From Gammaproteobacteria bacterium (GTDB lineage: Bacteria; Pseudomonadota; Gammaproteobacteria; Steroidobacterales; Steroidobacteraceae), in contig JAJPKM010000052.1 of NCBI GenBank assembly GCA_021323735.1, forward strand, positions 1 through 64,000: a stretch of 64,000 bases of DNA, given 5' to 3'. The translations under genes were made by a program, and so were the position numbers. Below, piece after piece: positions 51,534-60,669 of the stretch (within the stretch, counting starts at the first letter, position 1; the number at the start of each line of letters is the position of its first letter). The notes under the pieces were generated by a model. The model worked only from the letters and a program-made list of their open reading frames with translations, was not told the DNA's origin and searched no databases.

Positions 51534-53177
51534 ATGCTGCGTCCGGAGCTCACCGTGGCTGATTCGCCGCGCGACGTAGTCATCGTCGGCGCCGGCCACA
51601 ATGGGTTGGTCTGCGCCGCGTATCTGGCGGCGGCCGGCCTCAAGGTCACCGTGCTCGAACGGCGCCCAGTCGTCGGCGGGGCCGCCGTGACCGAAGAATT
51701 TCACCCGGGATTCCGCAATTCGGTGGCGGCATACACGGTGTCGCTGCTCAATCCCAAGATTATTAGGGAGCTCGAGCTGGCGCGCCACGGCCTGCGCATC
51801 GTTGAGCGCAAGCTGGCCAACTTTCTTCCGCTGGACGCGAGCACCTACTTGAAGGTGGGCGCCGGCCACACCGAGCGAGAAGTCGCCAAATTCTCCGCCC
51901 GCGATGCGCAGCGCCTGACCGCCTACGGCGCCAGGCTCGAGGTGATCGCCGATGTATTGCGCGATCTGGTGCTTAAGACACCGCCCAACGTGACCGCAGG
52001 CGGCTGGCGAAGCGCGCTGCCCGAACTGCTGCGGAGCGCACACCTGGGAAGGCGCATCGCCCGATTGGATCTGCCGATGCGGCGCGAGCTGCTGGATTTG
52101 TTCGTCAAGTCCGCCGGCGACTATCTGGACTCCTGGTTCGAGAGCGCGCCCATCAAAGCGGCCTTCGGCTTCGACGGCGTCGTCGGCAACTTTGCCAGTC
52201 CGTACGCGGCGGGGTCCGCCTACGTGCTGCTGCATCATGTGTTCGGCGAGGTCAACGGCAAGAAGGGTGCCTGGGGGCATGCCATCGGCGGCATGGGTGC
52301 CATCACACAGGCGATGGCCAGAGCCGCGGCCGAACGTGGCGTGGACATTCGAGTCGCGAGCGCGGTGCGGGAAGTTCTGGTCGAAAAAGACCGCGCGGTC
52401 GGAGTGGTCACCGAGAAAGGCGAGGCGATTCGCGCGCGCAGCGTGGCATCGAACTTAAATCCGAAATTGCTGTACGGATCGTTGATCGATGCCGCGGTGC
52501 TGCCGCAGGATTTTCGCGAGCGTATCGGCCGTTGGCGCTGCGGGTCCGGGACCTTTCGCATGAACGTAGCGCTTGCGGAGCTGCCGGATTTCAGCGCCCT
52601 GCGGGGGCGCGCGGCCGCCGATCACCACACCGCCGGTATCATCATGGCGCCCAGCCTTACGTACATGGATCAGGCCTATCTCGATGCCAAGGCCGGGGGA
52701 TGGTCAAAGCGTCCCATCGTAGAGATGCTCATCCCCTCCACCCTGGATGACACACTTGCACCGGCGGGTCAGCATGTAGCCAGCCTGTTCTGCCAGCACG
52801 TCGCGCCGGTGCTACCGAACGGTGCGTCATGGGATACGCACCGAGAAGAGGTCGCGGACGCCATGATCGATCTGGTCAATTCGCATGCACCAAATTTCAA
52901 GGCCGCCGTGCTCGGCCGACAAATCATGAGCCCGCTCGATCTGGAGCGCACCTTCGGGCTCATCGGCGGCGACATTTTTCATGGAGCCCTGAGCCTGGAT
53001 CAGCTGTTCTCGGCGCGGCCGATGCTGGGGCATGGCGACTATCGGGGCCCTTTGAAGGGCCTGTACATGTGCGGGTCGGGCACGCATCCGGGCGGCGGCG
53101 TGACCGGCGCGCCCGGCCATAATGCCGCACGCGAAATCATTGCCGATTTTCGCCGCGGCCGCCTGAAGCAGGTCTGA
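51534..53177 (+). CDS. FAD-dependent oxidoreductase, PYROXD2/phytoene-desaturase-like
   Basis: 547-residue flavoprotein. FAD-binding dinucleotide fold VVIVGAGHNGLVCAAYLAAAGLKVTVLERRPVVGGAA at the N-terminus, middle block SWFESAPIKAAFGFDGVVGNFASPYAAGSAYVLLHHVFGE, and C-terminal FAD motif GLYMCGSGTHPGGGVTGAPGHNAAREI. This is the PYROXD2-like branch of the phytoene desaturase family, not a carotenoid gene by context. Substrate unknown. Start ATG 51534 or GTG 51555. Confidence 0.9.
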   Translation: MLRPELTVADSPRDVVIVGAGHNGLVCAAYLAAAGLKVTVLERRPVVGGAAVTEEFHPGFRNSVAAYTVSLLNPKIIRELELARHGLRIVERKLANFLPLDASTYLKVGAGHTEREVAKFSARDAQRLTAYGARLEVIADVLRDLVLKTPPNVTAGGWRSALPELLRSAHLGRRIARLDLPMRRELLDLFVKSAGDYLDSWFESAPIKAAFGFDGVVGNFASPYAAGSAYVLLHHVFGEVNGKKGAWGHAIGGMGAITQAMARAAAERGVDIRVASAVREVLVEKDRAVGVVTEKGEAIRARSVASNLNPKLLYGSLIDAAVLPQDFRERIGRWRCGSGTFRMNVALAELPDFSALRGRAAADHHTAGIIMAPSLTYMDQAYLDAKAGGWSKRPIVEMLIPSTLDDTLAPAGQHVASLFCQHVAPVLPNGASWDTHREEVADAMIDLVNSHAPNFKAAVLGRQIMSPLDLERTFGLIGGDIFHGALSLDQLFSARPMLGHGDYRGPLKGLYMCGSGTHPGGGVTGAPGHNAAREIIADFRRGRLKQV

Positions 53178-53331
53178 GCGAAGGCCACTGCTCTGCCGAA
53201 ACACTTTTGTAAGGCGATGCATCGATTCGCCATCCCTGGCGAGCCCGCTCGGCGCACGCGCCGAGCTCTGTTTTTCATGCTCCGCAAAATGCCTGTCCAA
53301 ATCCTCCTTCGTAAGAAGGCTTCAGCTTAAG

Positions 53332-54969
53332 TTAGCGCCTATTGCTCGGATCCGGATAGTCGAACGGATCGGTCACTGCCGGCTGCGTGGGCAGCGTTCT
53401 GCGCGGCAGAGCTTTCTCCGCATTTGCCGCGGCCACCAGTACCGTCGCCAACACCACGGACGCCTGCCGCAGATCCTGCGGCCGCAGGTGATCGAAGGTA
53501 TCGAGGTCCGTGTGATGAACCCGCGTCTCGTAGTCCAAAGGATCCTGGATGAATTGGAACGCAGGCAAGCCGAGACGGCTCATGAACACATGATCGGTCG
53601 CGCCGGTCGGTTCTGCGACCACCGTGCTCGCGCCGAGGCTTGCGAAGGGGGCCAGCCACTCGCGAAACAGAGGGACCACCGCAAAATTGCCTTCCGTGTA
53701 AATGCCCCGAATCTTGCCCGAGCCATTGTCCAGATTGAAATAGGCGTCGAGGTCGGAAAAGCCCGGCAGTGTCTGCACCGGATATAGGTCGCTCGAGAAA
53801 TAAGGCGGGAGTGCGGCTTCGTCCGGATCGGTGGGCCGCGGGCGGTGAGCCAGATGGCTCTCGACGAAGGCGTTTGATCCCAGCAATCCTTCCTCTTCGC
53901 CCGCCCATAACACGAAACGAATCGTGCGCTTTGGCTTGACGCCGATGCTCGCCAGAATGCGGGCCGCCTCCATCACCACCGCGCTTCCGGCGCCGTTGTC
54001 GGCGGCGCCGTCGCCGGCCACCCAGCTGTCCAAATGCGCACCCGCCATGACATAGCCGGCACGCGGATCCGAGCCCGGAATCTCGGCAAAAATATTGTAG
54101 GCATTGTGATCGGCGTCTTCGAAGTGCACGCGGTTGTCGATTTCGAGCCGCACCTCGCCGCGCTTCGCCAACCTGGCGAGCCGCCGGTAGTCCTCCGCCG
54201 CGAGTTCGATCCCGGGAAGCTGCGGTGTTTTTCCCACACGATAGCCGTAGCCTTCCCCATGCACCAAGCGGCCTTCGGTGCGCGACATCTGCACCAAGGC
54301 GACGGCGCCTTCGCGCGCCAAGAACGCATCCAGATTGGGCCTGAAGCGATAGCGCTCGATGCGTTTTTGCCGCTGCGCCGGGTCAAACGTGGGCTGCTCG
54401 TATTTGTCGAGCTTGGCAATTTCGGCATCGGTCAGCCGTTGAAACGGCGCTTCGCCATCGTCCTTAGGAGGCGCGGGCCAGGTGACCAGCACGATCTTGC
54501 CGGCCAGTTTTCCCTTCCACTCGTCGAAATCGCTCTCTTTGGCCATGGGCGCGACAATGACGGGCGCCGACAAGACTCCGTTGGTCGCGGGAGTCCAGGC
54601 AATGGGAATCGCCCGCAGCTCCAGGGGCCGGGGCGCAATCATCCGAGCGTGCGACGACTCGATCCACCAACCTCTGCCGAAATCGAAGGCTTCGGTCCTG
54701 ACGTCCTTCAGACCCCAGCCGGTGAACTTGTCCTGCGTCCACCGTTCCGCCTTGCGCATGGCCGGGGAATTGGTCATGCGGCCGCCGATTTCGTCCGCTA
54801 GATACGCCGCCGTGAGGAGAACCTCGCTGTGGTTGAAACCCGCATCGGCAATCCGATTGATGGTAATGGGCTCACCCGGAAATGTGGGAGCCTTGGGTGC
54901 CGTCACCGCAGCCGGCAAGGAGGCGCTCAGGAGAAAACAGGCAAGGAAAACACATCGCTTTGTGAACAC
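53332..54969 (-). CDS. M28 family zinc aminopeptidase with PA-like insert
   Basis: 545-residue exported peptidase. Signal peptide to VTA (about residue 24), N-terminal region, a protease-associated-like insert (about residues 120-260), then the M28 metal core: AGAHLDSWVAGDGAADNGAG (His, Asp), LWAGEEEGLLGSNAF (Glu pair), FNLDNGSGKIRG and HHTDLDTFDHLRPQDL (terminal His). All five metal ligands are visible, so it should be active on N-terminal residues of periplasmic or external peptides. GTG start at 54969 with AGAGGG upstream. Confidence 0.92.
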   Translation of the reverse strand: MFTKRCVFLACFLLSASLPAAVTAPKAPTFPGEPITINRIADAGFNHSEVLLTAAYLADEIGGRMTNSPAMRKAERWTQDKFTGWGLKDVRTEAFDFGRGWWIESSHARMIAPRPLELRAIPIAWTPATNGVLSAPVIVAPMAKESDFDEWKGKLAGKIVLVTWPAPPKDDGEAPFQRLTDAEIAKLDKYEQPTFDPAQRQKRIERYRFRPNLDAFLAREGAVALVQMSRTEGRLVHGEGYGYRVGKTPQLPGIELAAEDYRRLARLAKRGEVRLEIDNRVHFEDADHNAYNIFAEIPGSDPRAGYVMAGAHLDSWVAGDGAADNGAGSAVVMEAARILASIGVKPKRTIRFVLWAGEEEGLLGSNAFVESHLAHRPRPTDPDEAALPPYFSSDLYPVQTLPGFSDLDAYFNLDNGSGKIRGIYTEGNFAVVPLFREWLAPFASLGASTVVAEPTGATDHVFMSRLGLPAFQFIQDPLDYETRVHHTDLDTFDHLRPQDLRQASVVLATVLVAAANAEKALPRRTLPTQPAVTDPFDYPDPSNRR

Positions 54970-55029
54970 CGCTCACCCTCTAGTATTTGTTGTGAACCTA
55001 AGACAATACTGCAATCGCCGCCGATCCCG

Positions 55030-56175
55030 TCAACCATCTTCCCAGCTGAACCGCCAGACGGCGATAGATGCAAATAAGACGGACCAGCCGATCAAGATTG
55101 CCGTGGGCGCCAGCGCGGATTGCAGCGGCAGACCGCGCCAGGTCATGGCATCCAGTCCGTCGACGGCCCAGCGAGTCGGCACGAACTCCGTCACATGCTG
55201 TAGCCATTCCGGAAACAAGAACGATGGCACCCAAGCGCCGCCCAGCATGACGAGCACGAGTACGGAGAATATGGCCACACCGCGCGTCGCACCAACCGAG
55301 CGGCCGAGCGCGGATATCATGAGTCCGGTGGTGGCCGCCAGCAGCGAAAAGGCGGCGGCGATCATGATGAAGCCCGGTACACTGCCGGCGATGCGCACGC
55401 CGAATGCCAGGCACGCAACCAGGTAGACGACGGTGAGGATCAGCATCGAGATCAACATCGTGGCGACTGCCCGGCTACCCACCAATACCCCGCGAGACAG
55501 GGGCGCAGCGCGCAGCCGGCGCCACAAACCTTCCTGGCGCATCAAGAGCAGCGTGATGCCGGCGTCGATGCCCATGAACAGGATGAACTGAATGCTCATG
55601 CCGGCGAATGAATGGGCGTATGAATTGTATCGAGGGCCGGTGGTGACCGCGGTATCGACGAGGTTGAAGGGTGCCGGCCGGGTGCCGCCGATGAAGTTAG
55701 GCCGAGAAATTCGCTGCATGACATGTTGCGTGAGCAAGCCGGCAACCATGGGCCTTACTATGGACTGCGACGGATCATAGAGAAGCTGGATGTCCGGCAT
55801 TTTCCCTAAGCCCACCAGCGCACCGGTTGCCGCAGTTTCGAAGCCGGCCGGAAATACCATGGTGGCACGTAGCTTGCCGCTCTTCACCAGTTGCCGCGCC
55901 TGAGCTTCGGGCAGCATTTGGACATCGAGCGACTCATCTTGGGTGAGGCTCTCCACCACCGCTTGAGTGAGCGCGCTGTTATCCAAGTCGGTGATGCCGA
56001 CCGGCATGCGCGAAATCGGACTGCCGCCCGAACCCGTGCCGCCGAAGAGAGAGCCGAAGAAGGCGGCGACCGCGATGGGCGTCAGCACGCTGACTACGAG
56101 CGCGCGCCGGTCGCGCACGAACAGGGCAATGTCCTTGCGCACCAACGCCCGAAATGCCGTGAATGCAGTGCTCAT
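55030..56175 (-). CDS. ABC-2 type exporter permease
   Basis: 381-residue membrane protein of the ABC-2 family. TM1 near the start (ALVVSVLTPIAVAAFFGSLFGG), a large extracytoplasmic loop (about residues 50-190), then five TM segments in the C-terminal half with the family block LWRRLRAAPLSRGVLVGSR and LGGAWVPSFLFPEWLQHVTEFVPTRWAVDGL. It pairs with the ATPase gene that overlaps its start by four bases (ATGA). The substrate (drug, polysaccharide or lipid) is not evident. Confidence 0.9.
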   Translation of the reverse strand: MSTAFTAFRALVRKDIALFVRDRRALVVSVLTPIAVAAFFGSLFGGTGSGGSPISRMPVGITDLDNSALTQAVVESLTQDESLDVQMLPEAQARQLVKSGKLRATMVFPAGFETAATGALVGLGKMPDIQLLYDPSQSIVRPMVAGLLTQHVMQRISRPNFIGGTRPAPFNLVDTAVTTGPRYNSYAHSFAGMSIQFILFMGIDAGITLLLMRQEGLWRRLRAAPLSRGVLVGSRAVATMLISMLILTVVYLVACLAFGVRIAGSVPGFIMIAAAFSLLAATTGLMISALGRSVGATRGVAIFSVLVLVMLGGAWVPSFLFPEWLQHVTEFVPTRWAVDGLDAMTWRGLPLQSALAPTAILIGWSVLFASIAVWRFSWEDG

Positions 56176-57110
56176 GCGTCGCGCAACGTGCGTCCCGTCA
56201 AGGCCAGGAAGACATCCTCGAGATTGGCGCGCCGGCTCGTCAGTTCCTGGCAGCTGAAGCCCCGCGCCGCGAGCCGTTCGAGCACGCGCGGTGCGGCGGT
56301 CCCCAGATCCGCCGCGGATACCGACAATTGAGTGCCGGCAAGATCGACCTGGATAACGCCCGGCAGGCCGGTGATCTCGGTCAGCGCGGCACGATCCGGC
56401 GGCAGGTCATATCTCAACGTCAGCTTGTTCGCGACCGGCGCGCTTGCCAACAGGCCCGAAAGCGAATCGTCAGCAAGAACCTTTCCGTGATCGATAATCA
56501 CCACACGATCGCACAGCCGCTCCACTTCCTCCATGTAGTGCGTCGTGTAGATCAATGTCCGGCCTTCGCCCGCAAGTACTTCGATGGTTTCAAAAATGGC
56601 ATTGCGGCTTTGCGGATCGACGCCCACCGTGGGTTCATCGAGCAGCAGAATATGCGGTTCGTGCAGTAGCGCACAGGCAATATTCAGGCGCCGGCGCATG
56701 CCGCCGCTGAACTCTTTCGGAGCATCTCCGGCCCGGTCCGACAGACTGGTCAATTCCAGCACCGCCGCAATCCGGGCCGCGAGCTTGTGGCCGGAAAGAC
56801 CATACAGCCCGCCAAAGAATTCCAGATTCATACGCGCCGGAAGGTCCTCGAGAAGGGTAATTTCCTGGGTGACCAATCCGATGCACTGCTTGCCCGGGTC
56901 GGCGCCGGTTCCGAGGGGCCTTCCGTCGATCTGCACAGCACCCATGTCCGGTTTCGTGAGGCCGGACAGCATGCTGATGATGGTCGACTTGCCGGCGCCA
57001 TTGGGACCCAGCAGCCCCAACACTTCGCCCGGCGTCGCGGCAAATGACACCCCGGCGACCGCGGTGATCGCGCCGAATTTCTTGTGGAGCCGGTCAGCGA
57101 CCAGTTGCAT
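56172..57110 (-). CDS. ABC-2 type exporter ATP-binding protein
   Basis: 312-residue ATPase. Walker A GLLGPNGAGKSTIISMLSG, Q-loop LVTQEITLLEDL, signature EFSGGMRRRLNIACALL, Walker B LLLDEPTVGVDPQ, H-loop IYTTHYMEEVERL. The C-terminal domain of about 90 residues is typical of NatA/CcmA-like exporters. It overlaps the permease gene by four bases. The ATG at 57110 gives MQLVADRLHKKFG. Confidence 0.93.
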   Translation of the reverse strand: MQLVADRLHKKFGAITAVAGVSFAATPGEVLGLLGPNGAGKSTIISMLSGLTKPDMGAVQIDGRPLGTGADPGKQCIGLVTQEITLLEDLPARMNLEFFGGLYGLSGHKLAARIAAVLELTSLSDRAGDAPKEFSGGMRRRLNIACALLHEPHILLLDEPTVGVDPQSRNAIFETIEVLAGEGRTLIYTTHYMEEVERLCDRVVIIDHGKVLADDSLSGLLASAPVANKLTLRYDLPPDRAALTEITGLPGVIQVDLAGTQLSVSAADLGTAAPRVLERLAARGFSCQELTSRRANLEDVFLALTGRTLRDA

Positions 57111-57142
57111 CCGACGATACTGCCAGCAGATGCGCTCGGGCG

Positions 57143-58744
57143 CTACGCCTCCAACCCCTGCGCCTTCAAATACTCATCGTAGGTGCCCCTGAAATCGACC
57201 ATCTTCCCCTCGGGGCGCAGTTCGATGATACGCGTGGCGAGGCCACCGACGAACTCACGGTCGTGCGACACGAAGATGAGCGTACCGGCATAGTGTTCGA
57301 GGCCGATTTGCAGAGACTCGATGGTTTCCATGTCCATATGGTTGGTGGGCTCGTCCATGAGGAGCACATTGGGTTTGGTCAAAATGAGCTTGCCGTAGAT
57401 CATGCGGCCTTTCTCGCCGCCGGACAGCACGTGCACCGACTTTTTGGTCTCTTCGCCCGAGAACAATAGACGCCCCAAGGTGGCGCGCACGATCTGATCG
57501 TCGTCCGCCTTGCCCGTGTATTGGGACATCCAGGCGAACAAGTCGATTTTGTCCGCGAATTCCGCCTGAGGATCCTGCGGCATATAACCCGGTTGGGCAT
57601 TCTCGACCCACGCGATGCGGCCGTTGGGACGCAATTCGCCCGCGAGACAGCGCATCAGGGTGGTCTTGCCGACCCCGTTTGGCCCGATGATGGCGATGCG
57701 CTCGCCGGCTTCGACGTTGAAGGTCAGGTCGTTGAGCACTTTCTCATCGGAACCCGGATAGCTGAAGCTCAAATGTTCCACCGTTACCGCGGAGCGGTAC
57801 AGCTTCTTGCCTTGCTCGAACCGGATGTAGGGATTTTGCCGCGACGAGGGTCGGATCTCCTCGATCTTGATCTTTTCGAGCTGCTTCTTGCGGGACGTGG
57901 CCTGGCGCGCTTTCGAGGCGTTCGCCGAAAAGCGCCGCACGAACTCCTGCAGGTCCGATATGCGGTCCTTGGCCTTGGCGTTGGCGGCCTCCACACGGGC
58001 GCGCGCCTGAACCGAGGCCAGCATGAAATCGTCGTAGTTTCCCGGATAGATCTTGAGTTGCTGGAAATCCAAGTCGGCGATGTGCGTGCACACCTGGTTC
58101 AAGAAATGCCGATCATGGCTGATGATGACCATGGTGGCGTTATAGTTGTTGAGCGCACCCTCGAGCCAACGGATCGAATTGATGTCCAGGTTGTTGGTCG
58201 GCTCATCCAGCAGCAATACATCGGGGCTGGAGAACAACGCCTGCGCCAGCAGCACGCGCAGCTTCAACCCCGGCGGCACCTCGCGCATGGGCCCGTTGTG
58301 CCGCGATTCGTGGATGCCGGCATCGGTGAGAATGCTGGCGGCCCGAGCTTCCGCGTCGTAACCACCATACTCGGCGAACACACCCTCAAGTTCCGCCGCC
58401 TTCATGTAATCCTGGTCGGTCGCCTTGGGATCGGCATAGATGCGGTCACGTTCCTGCATTGCCGCCCACAGTTCCGTGTGGCCACGCATCACCACATCGA
58501 GAACGCGGTCATCCTCGTAGCCGAATTGATTCTGATTCAGCTTGCCGAGCCGCATGCCCATCTGCAGCATCACATCGCCGGCGCTTGCCTCGAGATCCCC
58601 GCCCAGAACCTTCATGAGCGTGGATTTGCCCGACCCGTTGGCCCCGATCAGCCCATAGCGATTGCCGTCGGAGAATTTGACCGTCACCTGCTCGAAGAGC
58701 GGCTTGGCGCCGAATTGCACGGCGACGTTGGATGTAGAAAGCAT
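57143..58744 (-). CDS. ybiT: ABC-F family ribosome-associated ATPase YbiT
   Basis: 533-residue soluble protein with two ABC domains and no TM. First domain: Walker A GANGSGKSTLMKVLGG and Walker B LLLDEPTNNLDINSIRW; its signature region reads EVPPGLKLRVLLAQAL, not LSGGQ, a trait shared with E. coli YbiT. Linker with SRFSANASKARQATSRKKQLEKIK. Second domain: GPNGVGKTTLMRC, VLSGGEKGRMIYGKL, LLMDEPTNHMDMETIESL. ABC-F proteins bind the ribosomal E-site and influence elongation. Strong similarity to E. coli YbiT along its length (530 residues). Confidence 0.94.
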   Translation of the reverse strand: MLSTSNVAVQFGAKPLFEQVTVKFSDGNRYGLIGANGSGKSTLMKVLGGDLEASAGDVMLQMGMRLGKLNQNQFGYEDDRVLDVVMRGHTELWAAMQERDRIYADPKATDQDYMKAAELEGVFAEYGGYDAEARAASILTDAGIHESRHNGPMREVPPGLKLRVLLAQALFSSPDVLLLDEPTNNLDINSIRWLEGALNNYNATMVIISHDRHFLNQVCTHIADLDFQQLKIYPGNYDDFMLASVQARARVEAANAKAKDRISDLQEFVRRFSANASKARQATSRKKQLEKIKIEEIRPSSRQNPYIRFEQGKKLYRSAVTVEHLSFSYPGSDEKVLNDLTFNVEAGERIAIIGPNGVGKTTLMRCLAGELRPNGRIAWVENAQPGYMPQDPQAEFADKIDLFAWMSQYTGKADDDQIVRATLGRLLFSGEETKKSVHVLSGGEKGRMIYGKLILTKPNVLLMDEPTNHMDMETIESLQIGLEHYAGTLIFVSHDREFVGGLATRIIELRPEGKMVDFRGTYDEYLKAQGLEA

Positions 58745-58999
58745 ATATCCCGATCACACTGAAGAATGCGGCCGCATGGCCGTTTGCATAAAAAATCCGT
58801 CAAATGGAATGCCGTCGCTGCGTGGCGGGACGCGAGGCGTCGCAAAGCGTCCGGTCCGGCAGATACAGTTTAGCCGAGCTGGAGGTAAAAGATGGCGTTT
58901 TCGGTGTTTTGAGCGTGCCGGCGGTGCAATCGGGAGCGCGGGTCACCCTTCGAACGGTCTGGATTCACCCACTCGCCGCGGGGCGTGCGGATTGGCGAG

Positions 59000-59389
59000 T
59001 CAAAGCCGCGGCGAGTCCGCGGACAGCCGCCAGGGCGGAAATCGGCGCGTGCTCCCGGCGTGATAGAGACAAAGGATATTGCCGTCCGGATCCTGCAGGT
59101 ATGCCTCCCGCCAAAGCCAAATTTGGTCCTTGGGCGCCTGATTGAATTCTATCCCCAAGCCGCGCAATCGTTGATAGGTGGCATCCAGGTCGTCACATTC
59201 GAAGTAAACGACGGTTTGCGAGGGAGTCACCGAGTCGACTGCATGCAACGAGAACGTCGCGCCGTCTTGGCATTCGAATCTTGCATAACGCGGCGGCGCG
59301 CTGACGATCTGGGTGAATCCCAGTCTGCGATAGAACAGTGCGGACCGCTCGACGTCGGTCGCCGGCAATGTCACTTGATTGAGATTCAT
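59000..59389 (-). CDS. VOC-family protein
   Basis: 129-residue glyoxalase/bleomycin-resistance-fold protein: MNLNQVTLPATDVERSALFYRRLGFTQI at the start, VVYFECDDLDATYQRLRGLGIEF, and the terminal YLQDPDGNILCLYHAG with the DPxGN turn. Probably a dimeric metal-dependent enzyme or binding protein; the substrate is unknown. An upstream in-frame extension to 59719 overlaps the CPBP gene and is not coding. Starts at the ATG at 59389. Confidence 0.88.
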   Translation of the reverse strand: MNLNQVTLPATDVERSALFYRRLGFTQIVSAPPRYARFECQDGATFSLHAVDSVTPSQTVVYFECDDLDATYQRLRGLGIEFNQAPKDQIWLWREAYLQDPDGNILCLYHAGSTRRFPPWRLSADSPRL

Positions 59390-59478
59390 CGTGTTTCCCC
59401 GTGCGTGCCTCAAGACAGCGATTATCACGCTTCCTATCGCAGAAAGCCCACCAAGTCCCGTCAGAGACCCCAAGAACG

Positions 59479-60234
59479 TCAGGCCGACATCAGGCTGCTG
59501 ATGCAGGCGATGCCGTTCAGAGTGGCGTGCATAGCGAAGGAAGGCAGTAGTGTTCGATAGCGTATAGCTAGCGCCGAGGTCCCAAGCCCTACGAGAAATC
59601 GCTGAATGAAGAGTACCCAGCCGACATGGCCGTATATGAAACCGTTGTCGTGCAGCAAGGCGAATAGCAGGCTCAATAGGAGCGACGCCGCCCACACATT
59701 CATCTTCTGCTTGAGCCAATCGAGCAGCAGGCCCCGAAATAGGAGCTCTTCGGCAAGCGGACCCACGACGATGAACAGCGCGAATGCGGCCGGCAAATCT
59801 GAGATGGCATGCGGCAACAATGGCGAGGGCGGAATTTCACCCGGATGAGAATCAAACATTTCCAGCACTGCGGCTAGCGCAGCAGTCAAGGGAAGCAGAC
59901 CTACAGCCAGAGCGGCACCGCCCAGCAGCGGCTTTAAGTTGATTGGCGCAAACTTGGTGCTCAGATTCTCCCAGCTGTGATTGGAAGCGACCCATCGATA
60001 GCTCACGATCCACGATAGATACAGCACGGCAGTGGCCGCGACCGCGGCAGGAAGCTTGATCTTGGCAATCGCAAGGATGGGCGCGCATACGATAAGGACC
60101 AAGATTGTGCTGGGGATCGGGACGCCTACCGCGAGTGCAACGTCGCGGAGGCGGATTTCAGGCCCACTGTTTGTTTCATGGGCGGAGCGCCAGCCAAAAG
60201 CGCGTTGGAAACGAAGGCGGTAGCGGCGCTGCAT
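59479..60234 (-). CDS. CPBP-family intramembrane metalloprotease
   Basis: 251-residue membrane protein (CAAX protease and bacteriocin-processing, ABI family). Six to seven TM segments. Catalytic motifs: PLAEELLFRGLLLDWL (EExxxR), LLFALLHDNGF (FxxxH) and SFAMHATLNGIACI (HxxxN-like). All three are intact, so it is probably an active glutamate-type intramembrane protease. Function in this organism unknown; immunity or sorting roles are known in other bacteria. Confidence 0.92.
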   Translation of the reverse strand: MQRRYRLRFQRAFGWRSAHETNSGPEIRLRDVALAVGVPIPSTILVLIVCAPILAIAKIKLPAAVAATAVLYLSWIVSYRWVASNHSWENLSTKFAPINLKPLLGGAALAVGLLPLTAALAAVLEMFDSHPGEIPPSPLLPHAISDLPAAFALFIVVGPLAEELLFRGLLLDWLKQKMNVWAASLLLSLLFALLHDNGFIYGHVGWVLFIQRFLVGLGTSALAIRYRTLLPSFAMHATLNGIACISSLMSA

Positions 60235-60339
60235 CAGGGCATCGAACTCATGATGGACTGTCCTGCGGGTTCACCTGACGCCGGGTTAAGATAGCTCCGA
60301 CATGTCGCATTACATCGGGGATGCCCCCAGGAGTGGCGT

Positions 60340-60654
60340 TTGAAGACCTTTATCATTCTAGCGTTGGCGATGCTGTCCGGATGCAGCTGGTTCCATTTCA
60401 AAGGTCCGCCCGCACCACCATCCCCGGTATTCATCGTGACCGGTGCTCCGGCGGGATCGGTGATATTCATCGACGATGCGCAGACAGGGCCGGCCGCGCA
60501 GTTCAATGACAAGCCGCAGGCGGTGAGTTCGGCCGAAGGTATGCACAAGGTCGAAGTGCGCTTTGGCGATACCATCGTCTACCGCGAAAACGTCTACATC
60601 AAGGCAGGCGAGAGGCGCGTCATCACCGTCCTGTCGGGGTCAAATCGCGAATAG
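60340..60654 (+). CDS. small lipoprotein with PEGA-like domain
   Basis: 104 residues from a TTG start (CAGGAG upstream). Lipobox LSGC after MKTFIILALAML (Cys15), then a proline linker and a compact beta domain: VFIVTGAPAGSVIFIDDAQTGPAAQFNDKPQAVSS, GMHKVEVRFGDTIVYRENVYIKAGERRVITV, like the PEGA surface-layer type repeat. No enzymatic motif. Convergent with acs by 15 bp. Confidence 0.75.
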   Translation: MKTFIILALAMLSGCSWFHFKGPPAPPSPVFIVTGAPAGSVIFIDDAQTGPAAQFNDKPQAVSSAEGMHKVEVRFGDTIVYRENVYIKAGERRVITVLSGSNRE

Positions 60655-60669
60655 CCGCGGTTCCTATTT